A stretch of DNA of 14,575 nt from CAMQVM01 sp044433365 (GTDB lineage: Bacteria > Bacteroidota > Bacteroidia > Bacteroidales > Rikenellaceae): contig JAWXTR010000086.1 in assembly GCA_044433365.1 (NCBI GenBank), positions 1 to 14,575 of the forward strand, written 5' to 3'. This document shows positions 1 to 5,891 of this stretch, in pieces; the stretch's first letter is position 1, and each line of letters starts with the position of its first letter. The notes beneath the pieces were generated by a model. That model did no database searches. It was not told the origin of the DNA and was given only the letters and a program-made list of their open reading frames with translations. The position numbers and the translations under genes were made by a program.

Positions 1-60
1 ATTTTTTGCTATTGAATCGAAAATATAGTGGTTCTATATTGAGATTTAATAGTGAAAAAT
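1..60. repeat. Palindromic repeat unit, copy 1 (hairpin part)
   Basis: This 60-bp stretch is an imperfect palindrome. Positions 1-28 pair with 34-60 around a TGGTT loop, and the innermost 7 bp (AATATAG, 22-28, with CTATATT, 34-40) are perfect. Positions 1-54 recur exactly at 131-184. It is the first half of a 130-bp unit repeated in tandem (1-130 and from 131). No reading frame of note crosses it. It may continue a longer array to the left of the window. Confidence 0.85.
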
Positions 61-114
61 ATCGCTCCAAGAGTGCTATTAAGAATATGGCAATAATTGT
101 TTTACACTACTTAG
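50..114. repeat. 65-bp direct repeat, copy 1
   Basis: These 65 bp recur identically at 347-411. In this copy they run directly on from the palindrome at 1-60, sharing the TAGTG at 50-54. In the second copy the same junction is split by 162 bp of other sequence. The unit then ends with 16 bp (115-130) before the next copy begins. CTCCAA (66-71) and TTGGAG (119-124) suggest that this part can also fold. Confidence 0.85.
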
Positions 115-130
115 TGCTATTGGAGATGAG

Positions 131-184
131 ATTTTTTGCTATTGAATCGAAAATATAGTGGTTCTATATTGAGATTTAATAGTG
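131..184. repeat. 54-bp direct repeat, copy 2 (interrupted unit)
   Basis: This is an exact second copy of positions 1-54, starting 130 bp downstream of the first. The unit breaks off after TAGTG (180-184), where an inverted-repeat element begins, and resumes with TAGTG at 347. Confidence 0.88.
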
Positions 185-346
185 GGAACTTCTAAAATCT
201 GAATTTCGGAGCTTTTTTGTTTTAAGACTTCATCTTTGGATTTTGCAAATAAAGGTGGTAGGAGCCACTACAGCCTATATTTGCAAAATCCAAATCTAAA
301 GCCTTAAAACAAAAAATCTCTCAAAATTCAGAATTTAGAACTCCCC
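185..346. mobile_element. 162-bp MITE-like inverted-repeat element
   Basis: Two long arms (185-251 and 278-346) are inverted repeats with few mismatches, around a loop of about 26 nt that itself contains GTGG...CCAC. The ends read GGAACTTCTAAAA on the left and, as reverse complement, GGGGAGTTCTAAA on the right. It has no coding capacity. It sits between two copies of TAGTG (180-184 and 347-351), exactly where the uninterrupted unit at 1-130 has a single TAGTG (50-54). That is the pattern of an insertion with a 4-5 bp target duplication. A non-autonomous element moved by a transposase encoded elsewhere is the natural reading; the mobilising enzyme is unknown. Confidence 0.75.
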
Positions 347-411
347 TAGTGAAAAATATCGCTCCAAGAGTGCTATTAAGAATATGGCAATAATTGTTTT
401 ACACTACTTAG
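347..411. repeat. 65-bp direct repeat, copy 2
   Basis: This is an exact copy of 50-114 and forms the right-hand half of the interrupted second unit. After position 411 the similarity to unit 1 ends. The next sequence (412-455, with CTCTCAAAATCCTGAATTTA near 432-451) resembles the right end of the element at 185-346, so a degraded related element may lie there. Confidence 0.85.
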
Positions 412-461
412 AACTTTCATAAAAGTAAACCTCTCAAAATCCTGAATTTAAAATTAATCTT

Positions 462-504
462 TAACTACCCTTTAATGTTTTATATAGACACTAAAGGGTA
501 GTTA
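462..504. terminator. Inverted repeat, possible terminator
   Basis: TAACTACCCTTTA (462-474) pairs perfectly with TAAAGGGTAGTTA (492-504) over a 17-nt loop. There is no long T-run on either side. It could insulate the arginine promoter from transcription entering from the left, or be one more intergenic palindrome. Confidence 0.45.
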
Positions 505-538
505 GATGTTAAATTTCACTAAATGTTAAAAATTAATA

Positions 539-568
539 TTGCAAAACAAATAATTTTTATTATATTTG
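539..568 (+). promoter_or_regulatory. Arginine leader/operon promoter
   Basis: TATATTTG (561-568) matches the Bacteroidota -7 consensus TAnnTTTG exactly. TTG (539-541) lies 19 nt upstream at the -33 position. Transcription would begin near 575, giving an untranslated leader of about 24 nt before the Arg leader peptide at 599. No other perfect -33/-7 pair was seen upstream of the arginine genes. Confidence 0.65.
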
Positions 569-598
569 CGCCCATAAATAACGCACAAAATATAAATT

Positions 599-700
599 AT
601 GAATAAATTTAATACACCACTTAATATGTTAGGTAGCGAAATGCTGCTTAAAGGTGTGTGCGTATTCGTAAGGTCGACCATAGAGCGACGACGACGATAG
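599..700 (+). CDS. Arginine leader peptide (putative attenuator)
   Basis: This is a 33-codon open frame starting ATG at 599 and stopping TAG at 698-700. The last nine residues are R-S-T-I-E-R-R-R-R, and the four codons before the stop are CGA CGA CGA CGA. It lies between a consensus promoter and the first arginine gene, 173 bp upstream of the latter. The start is preceded by an AT-rich stretch, as for other genes here; in-frame ATGs at 626 and 641 would keep the Arg run. A hairpin and T-run follow at once. By analogy with thrL, hisL and trpL leaders, slow decoding of the Arg run when charged tRNA-Arg is scarce would block the hairpin and allow expression. The reading frame is directly visible; translation and function are inferred. 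It is too short to be judged by homology. Confidence 0.75.
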   Translation: MNKFNTPLNMLGSEMLLKGVCVFVRSTIERRRR

Positions 701-727
701 TATTTCGGCTACGTGTCGGAAGTTTTT
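689..727 (+). terminator. Putative Arg attenuator hairpin
   Basis: CGAC(g)ACG(a)UAG (689-700) pairs with CUACGUGUCG (709-718), giving 10 bp with two bulged bases and the loop UAUUUCGG. Four bases later comes UUUUU (723-727). The 5' arm consists of the last three Arg codons and the stop codon, so a ribosome on these codons hides it. Competing pairing is possible: UCGU (666-669) and GUCG (673-676) with CGA-repeat segments. The stem is bulged and the U-run short, so terminator strength is uncertain. Confidence 0.5.
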
Positions 728-740
728 CCTCCAGCAATGA

Positions 741-787
741 TTTTGGCAAGCAATTTTTATACCCTTATACATTCTAAATAGCCAAAA
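741..787 (+). other. Leader stem-loop, arginine 5' region
   Basis: TTTTGGC (741-747) pairs with GCCAAAA (781-787) across a 33-nt AT-rich loop. A T7 run follows 16 nt after the stem (804-810). This could contribute to attenuation or simply separate the leader from the first gene. Confidence 0.35.
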
Positions 788-812
788 CAATCAAAAGTAA
801 ATAGTTTTTTTA

Positions 813-847
813 TAATTTTGTAAGATTTACCGTGAGGTAGGTCTCAC
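813..847 (+). promoter_or_regulatory. Possible second promoter and operator-like dyad
   Basis: TAATTTTG (813-820) fits TAnnTTTG, but no TTG or TTTG lies at the right distance upstream. Just downstream, GTGAG (832-836) and CTCAC (843-847) form a perfect 5-bp dyad around GTAGGT, ending 26 nt before the acyltransferase start. If the promoter is real, the dyad would overlap the start of its transcript, where a repressor or an RNA hairpin could act. It does not resemble the E. coli ARG box. Confidence 0.3.
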
Positions 848-873
848 ATCTCTTATAAACATATAAAATAAAG

Positions 874-1491
874 ATGACAATCGACGATTTCGTGGTGTTA
901 GTTGCCACTAATGAGCATACAAAGTTTGCCGAAGAAATTTGCGAAGAGATGCACTCTTCAGCTAAAGCACGTGGAACAGGTATTGCAAAACGTACACCTG
1001 AGTATGTAGCACAAAAAATGATAGATTCGAAAGCTGTAATAGCTTTTCATAAAGATGGACGTTGGGCAGGGTTTAGTTATATCGAAACTTGGGGTCATGG
1101 CGAATTTGTAGCAAATTCTGGTCTAATTATCTCTCCTCCATTTCGTAAATTAGGTTTAGCTAAAGCAATTAAAACCAAAACTTTTGCTCTTTCACTACGA
1201 CGCTATAAAGGCGCAAAACTATTTGGACTAACTACAGGCCTTGCAGTTATGAAGATTAATTCAGAGTTAGGCTACCGTCCAGTTCCTTATTCGGAACTTA
1301 CCGACGACGATAATTTTTGGAAAGGTTGTGAAAATTGCGTAAATTGCTTGATTTTAAAGATTAAAGAGCGGAAAAACTGCTTATGTACAGCGATGGTTTT
1401 CGACCCAGCTACTCAGTCTCTTCCAATTGATGTTGATGCAGTTTTGGGTGATTACACTCCACCAGTTGAAGAGGATGAAAATCACGATTAA
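874..1491 (+). CDS. GNAT N-acyltransferase, argA-like (glutamate N-acyltransferase)
   Basis: This is a 205-residue GNAT protein that probably performs the first step of arginine synthesis, acylating the amino group of glutamate. The acyl-CoA binding turn is R-K-L-G-L-A at residues 91-96, after the strand that ends in S-G-L-I-I-S. A C-terminal extension carries five cysteines (152, 155, 158, 169, 171) in the pattern GCENCVNC...NCLC, which could bind a metal. The last 25 residues are acidic. It is first in the arginine block, 46 bp before argG; as I recall, Bacteroides has a GNAT gene in the same place, annotated as N-acetylglutamate synthase. Bacteroides uses succinylated ornithine intermediates, so the donor here may be succinyl-CoA rather than acetyl-CoA. 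The sequence does not decide this. It is unlike the long ArgA with an amino-acid-kinase domain. Confidence 0.72.
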   Translation: MTIDDFVVLVATNEHTKFAEEICEEMHSSAKARGTGIAKRTPEYVAQKMIDSKAVIAFHKDGRWAGFSYIETWGHGEFVANSGLIISPPFRKLGLAKAIKTKTFALSLRRYKGAKLFGLTTGLAVMKINSELGYRPVPYSELTDDDNFWKGCENCVNCLILKIKERKNCLCTAMVFDPATQSLPIDVDAVLGDYTPPVEEDENHD

Positions 1492-1537
1492 ATTTTCAAA
1501 AAAGAAGAAAGTATTAAAAAAATAAATATATTATACT

Positions 1538-2725
1538 ATGAAAAAGGTAGTTTTAGCATTTAGTGGCGGATTAGATACCTCATATTGTGCTATTTATTTA
1601 GCTCAAGAGATGGGTTTAGAGGTGCACGCTGCATTAGCAAACACAGGTGGTTTCTCAGCTGAGGAGCTTAAAAAGATTGAAGATAGAGCGATTGCTCTAG
1701 GTGTTAAGAGTTATGTTTGTTTGGATGTATCTCAAGAGTATTACAACGACACTATCAAATATATGATATTTGGTAATGTACTAAAAAATGGTGCTTACCC
1801 TATTTCTGTTAGCTCTGAGCGTATTTCGCAAGCTACTGCTATTGCCCAATATGCAGCAGATATGAATGCAGACTATATATGTCACGGTTCTACAGGTGCT
1901 GGTAACGACCAAGTTCGTTTTGATATGGTATTTGATATTATTGCTCCACAAATCGAGGTTATCGCCCTAATTCGTGAAAAACGTCTTAGCCGTGAAGAGG
2001 AGATTGAATATCTTCGCTCACATGGTGTAGATTTCGACTTCAAAAAAGCTGAATACTCTATAAATCAAGGAATTTGGGGTACTTCTGTAGGTGGTAAAGA
2101 GACTTTAACATCCTCAGAAACTCTTCCTGAAGAGGCGTATCCATTGCAATTAACTGCAACAGAGCCACAGCGCATCACTCTTTCGTTTGAGAAAGGCGAA
2201 ATGACTGCTATTAATGGTACCACATACGAAAATAAGGTAGAAGGTATCCAACAACTTCAAAAAATAGCTGCACCTTATGCTATAGGTCGTGATATGCACG
2301 TAGGTGATACGATTATCGGCATCAAAGGTCGTGTAGGTTTTGAAGCTGCTGCGCCTATGATTATCATTAAAGCTCACCACATGCTTGAAAAGCACACACT
2401 TACAAAATGGCAGCTGTTTTGGAAAGACCAAATCTCTCCATTCTATGGCAACTACCTACACGAAGGTCAATATTACGACCCAGTGATGCGTGATATGGAG
2501 GCTATGCTTCAAAGCACGCAAGAGTGTGTAACGGGCGATGTAATCGTAGAGCTTCATCCATACCGTTTTGTGGTTGTAGGTATCGAAAGTGAGCATGATT
2601 TAATGTCAAGCAAGTTTGGTGCTTATGGTGAGACTATGGCAAACTGGACAGGCGAAGACGTTAAAGGTTTTGCCAAAATTTTCGGCTATCAAACTTCACT
2701 ACACCGTAAAATTAACGGTAAATAG
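1538..2725 (+). CDS. argG: Argininosuccinate synthase
   Basis: This enzyme joins citrulline and aspartate using ATP, in the cytoplasm, at the penultimate step of arginine synthesis. It has 395 residues, close to the usual length. The ATP-binding PP-loop AFSGGLDTSY occupies residues 7-16, the conserved STGAGNDQVRFD stretch lies near 118-129, and the tetramerisation region is complete, ending in LHRKINGK. The ATG at 1538 is directly followed by the conserved first strand KKVVLAFSGG, so the start is secure. Of its 13 Arg codons, 10 are CGT, 2 CGC and 1 AGA; none is CGA, in contrast with the leader peptide. It is followed by a strong terminator, which separates it from argC. Confidence 0.97.
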   Translation: MKKVVLAFSGGLDTSYCAIYLAQEMGLEVHAALANTGGFSAEELKKIEDRAIALGVKSYVCLDVSQEYYNDTIKYMIFGNVLKNGAYPISVSSERISQATAIAQYAADMNADYICHGSTGAGNDQVRFDMVFDIIAPQIEVIALIREKRLSREEEIEYLRSHGVDFDFKKAEYSINQGIWGTSVGGKETLTSSETLPEEAYPLQLTATEPQRITLSFEKGEMTAINGTTYENKVEGIQQLQKIAAPYAIGRDMHVGDTIIGIKGRVGFEAAAPMIIIKAHHMLEKHTLTKWQLFWKDQISPFYGNYLHEGQYYDPVMRDMEAMLQSTQECVTGDVIVELHPYRFVVVGIESEHDLMSSKFGAYGETMANWTGEDVKGFAKIFGYQTSLHRKINGK

Positions 2726-2737
2726 TTAATTATAAAT

Positions 2738-2777
2738 GGCTAGTGACTAGATATTGCTCTATTCACTAGCCTTTTTT
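2738..2777 (+). terminator. Intrinsic terminator after argG
   Basis: GGCTAGTGA (2738-2746) pairs perfectly with TCACTAGCC (2763-2771) over a 16-nt loop and is followed directly by T6 (2772-2777). This is the most canonical terminator in the window. It implies that the acyltransferase-argG transcript mostly ends here. argC-argD-argB would then depend on read-through or on a promoter I could not recognise. Confidence 0.88.
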
Positions 2778-2786
2778 ATAACCATT

Positions 2787-2837
2787 GGGGAGTTCTAAAA
2801 CGGAAAAGCTCCGAAAGTCAGATTTTAGAAGTTCCCC
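2787..2837. repeat. Short MITE-like palindrome, relative of 185-346
   Basis: GGGGAGTTCTAAAA (2787-2800) is inverted as TTTTAGAAGTTCCCC (2823-2837), and inside it CGGA/TCCG (2801-2804, 2810-2813) forms a small stem. Its reverse complement matches the left end of the element at 185-346 over about 38 nt with only a few changes, including CTTCTAAAATCTGA and TTTCGGAGCTTTT. It then closes with the same right-end GAACTCCCC. It is therefore an internally deleted version of the same family. It is flanked by ATT on both sides (2784-2786 and 2838-2840). Confidence 0.72.
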
Positions 2838-2856
2838 ATTAATAATCATTATAAAA

Positions 2857-3834
2857 ATGATAAAAGCAGGAATTATAGGAGGTGCAGGATATACAGGTGG
2901 CGAGATGTGTCGTCTGCTTATCAACCACCCAAGCGTAGAGTTGGTATACGTACATAGTAATAGTAACGGGGGAAAATATCTTTGGGAGGTTCATAGCGAT
3001 CTTTTCGGAGATACAGATATTCGTTTTGCAGAGGATTTTCATTCAGATATAGATGTTATGTTTTTATGTTTGGGTCATGGCGACTCACGCAAATTTTTGG
3101 AAGCTAACGAAATAGGTGAAAATGTTAAAATTATCGACCTTAGCCACGATTTTCGTCTAGTTGAAAAGTCGACTATCGGCAATCGTCAGTTTGTGTACGG
3201 TCTTTGCGAAGCTTACCATGCTGAAATCGAAAAAGCATCGAATATTGCAAATCCAGGCTGTTTTGCTACAGCTTTGCAGCTAGCGGTTTTACCTCTTGCA
3301 GCAGCAGGATTGCTTACAGACGATATTCATGCAAGTGCTACAACAGGTTCGACAGGTGCAGGACAGAAACCAACTGCAACAACACATTTTAGTTGGAGAA
3401 GTTCGAATATGTCGGCATACAAAATGTTCTCGCACCAGCATCTTCTTGAGATTGGCGAGACACTTCGCACAAACCAACCATCTTTCGACCACAATTTCAA
3501 CTTCGTACCTTACCGTGGCGACTTCCCTCGTGGAATTATCGCAACAGTATATACCAAAACCGACCTTTCAGCCTCTGAGCTTACAGCACTTTACGAGGAG
3601 TACTACTCTGCTTCGCCATTTACACATGTCGCAAAGAGCAATATACATCTAAAACAGGTAGTTAACACAAATAAAGCGATTGTTTTTGTTGAAAAACATG
3701 GCGATAACGCTGTTATAATCTCAGAAATTGACAACCTACTAAAAGGTGCATCAGGACAGGCTGTTCAAAATATGAATATAATGTTTGGATTAGATGAAAA
3801 AGAGGGTCTTAAATTAAAACCTCTTGCTTTCTAA
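2857..3834 (+). CDS. argC: N-acetyl-gamma-glutamyl-phosphate reductase
   Basis: This is the NADPH-dependent reductase that converts N-acyl-glutamyl phosphate to the semialdehyde. It has 325 residues from the ATG at 2857. The dinucleotide-binding loop GGAGYTGG is at 8-15, the catalytic cysteine is C135 in NPGCFATA, and the HQHLLEI motif is at 193-199. The open frame extends 24 codons upstream, but those codons lie in the palindromic repeat at 2787-2837 and lack similarity to ArgC, whereas MIKAGIIGGAGYTGG is the normal N-terminus. It begins the argC-argD-argB run, 21 bp before argD. In Bacteroidota the substrate may be the N-succinyl form. Confidence 0.95.
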   Translation: MIKAGIIGGAGYTGGEMCRLLINHPSVELVYVHSNSNGGKYLWEVHSDLFGDTDIRFAEDFHSDIDVMFLCLGHGDSRKFLEANEIGENVKIIDLSHDFRLVEKSTIGNRQFVYGLCEAYHAEIEKASNIANPGCFATALQLAVLPLAAAGLLTDDIHASATTGSTGAGQKPTATTHFSWRSSNMSAYKMFSHQHLLEIGETLRTNQPSFDHNFNFVPYRGDFPRGIIATVYTKTDLSASELTALYEEYYSASPFTHVAKSNIHLKQVVNTNKAIVFVEKHGDNAVIISEIDNLLKGASGQAVQNMNIMFGLDEKEGLKLKPLAF

Positions 3835-3855
3835 TCCCTTAAAAAAATATTAAAA

Positions 3856-4995
3856 ATGATAAAAACATTTGATGTCTACCCACTATATAACGTAACAATC
3901 ACAAAAGGTGAAGGTTCATACGTTTGGGACGACAATAACCAAAAATATCTTGATATGTATGGCGGACACGCTGTAATATCAATCGGGCATACAAATCCAC
4001 GTTATGTTGCAGCTCTTATAGGGCAGCTTTCAAACATAGGTTTCTACTCAAATTCAGTACATATCCCTATCCAAAATGAGCTTTGTGAAAAACTTACAAA
4101 AGTAATAGGTAAAGAGGATTATCAGCTATTCCTTTGTAATTCGGGTGCTGAGGCTAACGAAAATGCTCTTAAACTTGCATCGTTCCATACAGGGCGCAAA
4201 AAAGTTATCGCTTTTTCGGGTGCTTTCCATGGACGTACATCTCTAGCAGTTTCGTGTACTGCTAATCCTAAGATTATTGCACCTGTTAATGAGACTGACA
4301 ACGTAGTTTTCTTGCCTTACAACGATGTTGAAGCTCTTACAGCATACTTCGAAGCTAATGGTAGCGAAGTAGCAGCTGTTATTACAGAGGGTATTCAGGG
4401 TGTTGCAGGTATTACAGTGGCTACAAAAGAGTTTTTAGTGGCTATTCGCACGCTTTGCGATAAGTTTGGTGCCGTATATATTGCTGATAGTGTGCAGTGT
4501 GGTTGCGGTAGAACAGGTACCTACTTCTCTCACGACTATGCAGGTGTAGAGGCTGATATTTACTCTATGGCTAAAGGTATTGGCAACGGTTTCCCTATGG
4601 GTGCTACGCTTATTTCACCAAAAATTGCCCCTAAATATGGTATGTTAGGTACAACTTTCGGTGGTAATCATCTGGCTTGTGCTGCTGCTATTGCAGTTGC
4701 TGAGGAGATTGCTGAAAACAACCTTATCGAAAATGTTAACACAATCGGTAACTACTTGATGGAGGAGCTTTTAAAAATTGAGGGCATAAAACTACGTGGT
4801 CGTGGTCTAATGATTGGTATCGATTTAGGTTATGATAGCGGTGAGTTTAGAAAAAAACTACTTTACGACGAAAAAGTGTTTGTAGGCTCTGCTGGTGATA
4901 AAAATGTAATCCGTCTGCTTCCTGCTCTTAACATTACTAAAGAGCATGCAGATTTATTCTTAGAGGCGTTTAAACGAGTATTATGCAAAAAATAA
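3856..4995 (+). CDS. argD: N-acylornithine aminotransferase
   Basis: This is a class III PLP aminotransferase that converts N-acyl-glutamate semialdehyde to N-acyl-ornithine with glutamate as amino donor. It has 379 residues. Landmarks are NSGAEANENALKLA (95-108), FHGRT (124-128), the PLP ring-binding D211, and the Schiff-base lysine K240 in SMAKGIGNGFPMGA. At 211-221 it reads DSVQCGCGRTG, where many relatives have DE[VI]Q, so serine replaces the glutamate and two cysteines are present. The 3' end overlaps argB by 13 bp, suggesting translational coupling. Its place between argC and argB supports the acylornithine substrate over ornithine or GABA. Confidence 0.94.
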   Translation: MIKTFDVYPLYNVTITKGEGSYVWDDNNQKYLDMYGGHAVISIGHTNPRYVAALIGQLSNIGFYSNSVHIPIQNELCEKLTKVIGKEDYQLFLCNSGAEANENALKLASFHTGRKKVIAFSGAFHGRTSLAVSCTANPKIIAPVNETDNVVFLPYNDVEALTAYFEANGSEVAAVITEGIQGVAGITVATKEFLVAIRTLCDKFGAVYIADSVQCGCGRTGTYFSHDYAGVEADIYSMAKGIGNGFPMGATLISPKIAPKYGMLGTTFGGNHLACAAAIAVAEEIAENNLIENVNTIGNYLMEELLKIEGIKLRGRGLMIGIDLGYDSGEFRKKLLYDEKVFVGSAGDKNVIRLLPALNITKEHADLFLEAFKRVLCKK

Positions 4996-5759
4996 CAGTT
5001 ATGAAAATTGGTGGTAATGTTGTAGACAATCCTACAGCATTATCGCAATTTCTAGGTGAATTTTCAAAAATAGAGGGAGCGAAAGTATTAGTTCATGGTG
5101 GTGGAAAGATTGCTACAACTATCTCTAAAGCACTTGGTATTGAGGCTCAAATGATTGGTGGTCGTCGTGTTACAAATGAGGAGACTTTGGATGTTGTAAC
5201 ACAGGTATATGCTGGTTTGATTAATAAAAAAATCACTGCAGCTCTTCGCTCAGAGGGTGTAAATAGCTTTGGATTGTGTGGAGCTGATGGTGCTGCTATT
5301 GTTTCAAGACGACGTGATAGCGTACCAATAGATTTTGGATATGTTGGCGATCCACTTGTTGCAAAATTTAATGTTGCTCTATTTGAGCAGCTACTAAGTA
5401 GCGGCTACACTCCTGTAGTTGCGCCTATTACTATTTCGCTTGATAATGAGCTGCTTAATACTAATGCCGACACAGTTGCTCAAACTGTAGCGGTGGGTCT
5501 ATCTTCGGTTTTTGAGGTAGATTTAGTATTCTGTTTCGAGAAAAAGGGGGTATTACTATCTATTGAAGATGAAAATTCGGTAATAGAACATATCACACCT
5601 GCTGATTTTGAGACTTTAAAAAGCGAAAATATTGTAGCTGACGGAATGTTGCCAAAACTAGAAAACGCTTTCGCTGCTCTTAATAGTGGTGTTAAAAAGG
5701 TGGTTATCCGTAGTAGTCAAGAGCTTTTAAATGGAATTGGTACGGCGATTACGCTTTAA
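4983..5759 (+). CDS. argB: N-acetylglutamate kinase (amino acid kinase family)
   Basis: This enzyme phosphorylates the gamma-carboxylate of N-acylglutamate. It has 258 residues. Nucleotide-phosphate contacts are K8-x-G10-G11 and VHGGGK (37-42). The substrate loop GGRRVT is at 59-64, LLNTNADTVA at 157-166, and the ATP-site DGMLPKLENA at 220-229 contains K225. The ATG at 4983 overlaps the argD 3' end; an in-frame ATG at 5001 would remove the first strand residues and is less likely. It lacks the N-terminal extension typical of strongly arginine-inhibited kinases. Bacteroides homologues are reported to use N-succinylglutamate, so the exact acyl group is open. Confidence 0.94.
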   Translation: MQKITVMKIGGNVVDNPTALSQFLGEFSKIEGAKVLVHGGGKIATTISKALGIEAQMIGGRRVTNEETLDVVTQVYAGLINKKITAALRSEGVNSFGLCGADGAAIVSRRRDSVPIDFGYVGDPLVAKFNVALFEQLLSSGYTPVVAPITISLDNELLNTNADTVAQTVAVGLSSVFEVDLVFCFEKKGVLLSIEDENSVIEHITPADFETLKSENIVADGMLPKLENAFAALNSGVKKVVIRSSQELLNGIGTAITL

Positions 5760-5760
5760 T

Positions 5761-5891
5761 AATTTATAATTCATAATGCATAATTCATAATTATTGCTGT
5801 GTTCGATTAGAGACGATAGACCTATCGTCTCTACAGTGCGGGAAATAATTATGAATTATGAATTATGCATTGTATTATGAATTATGCATTA
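5761..5891. repeat. Palindromic spacer with bidirectional terminator-like hairpin
   Basis: This fills the gap between two convergent genes. In the centre, TAGAGACGATAG (5808-5819) and CTATCGTCTCTA (5822-5833) form a perfect 12-bp stem. On either side lie inverted arrays of the words ATAATTCATAATT and AATGCATAATTCATA (left 5761-5795, right 5844-5891). The whole can fold on either strand and would terminate both argB and the opposite gene. The same AT-rich words recur between thrB and thrC. Confidence 0.75.

Noticed and set aside
1..411. Possible CRISPR-like array from the 54- and 65-bp repeats
   Set aside because: The repeats are too long and only two copies each, the spacing reflects one tandem unit plus one insertion, and no cas gene is present.
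599..873. T-box or metabolite riboswitch in the arginine leader
   Set aside because: No T-box consensus or conserved riboswitch core was recognised, and the translated Arg run explains the region better.
2785..2856. Longer argC start at the ATG at 2785
   Set aside because: The 24 extra codons lie in a palindromic repeat, and the ArgC N-terminus begins exactly at the ATG at 2857.
3296..3652. 118-codon open frame on the plus strand inside argC
   Set aside because: It overlaps argC in another frame, is Gln/Thr/Leu-rich low-complexity, and matches nothing; it is a shadow.
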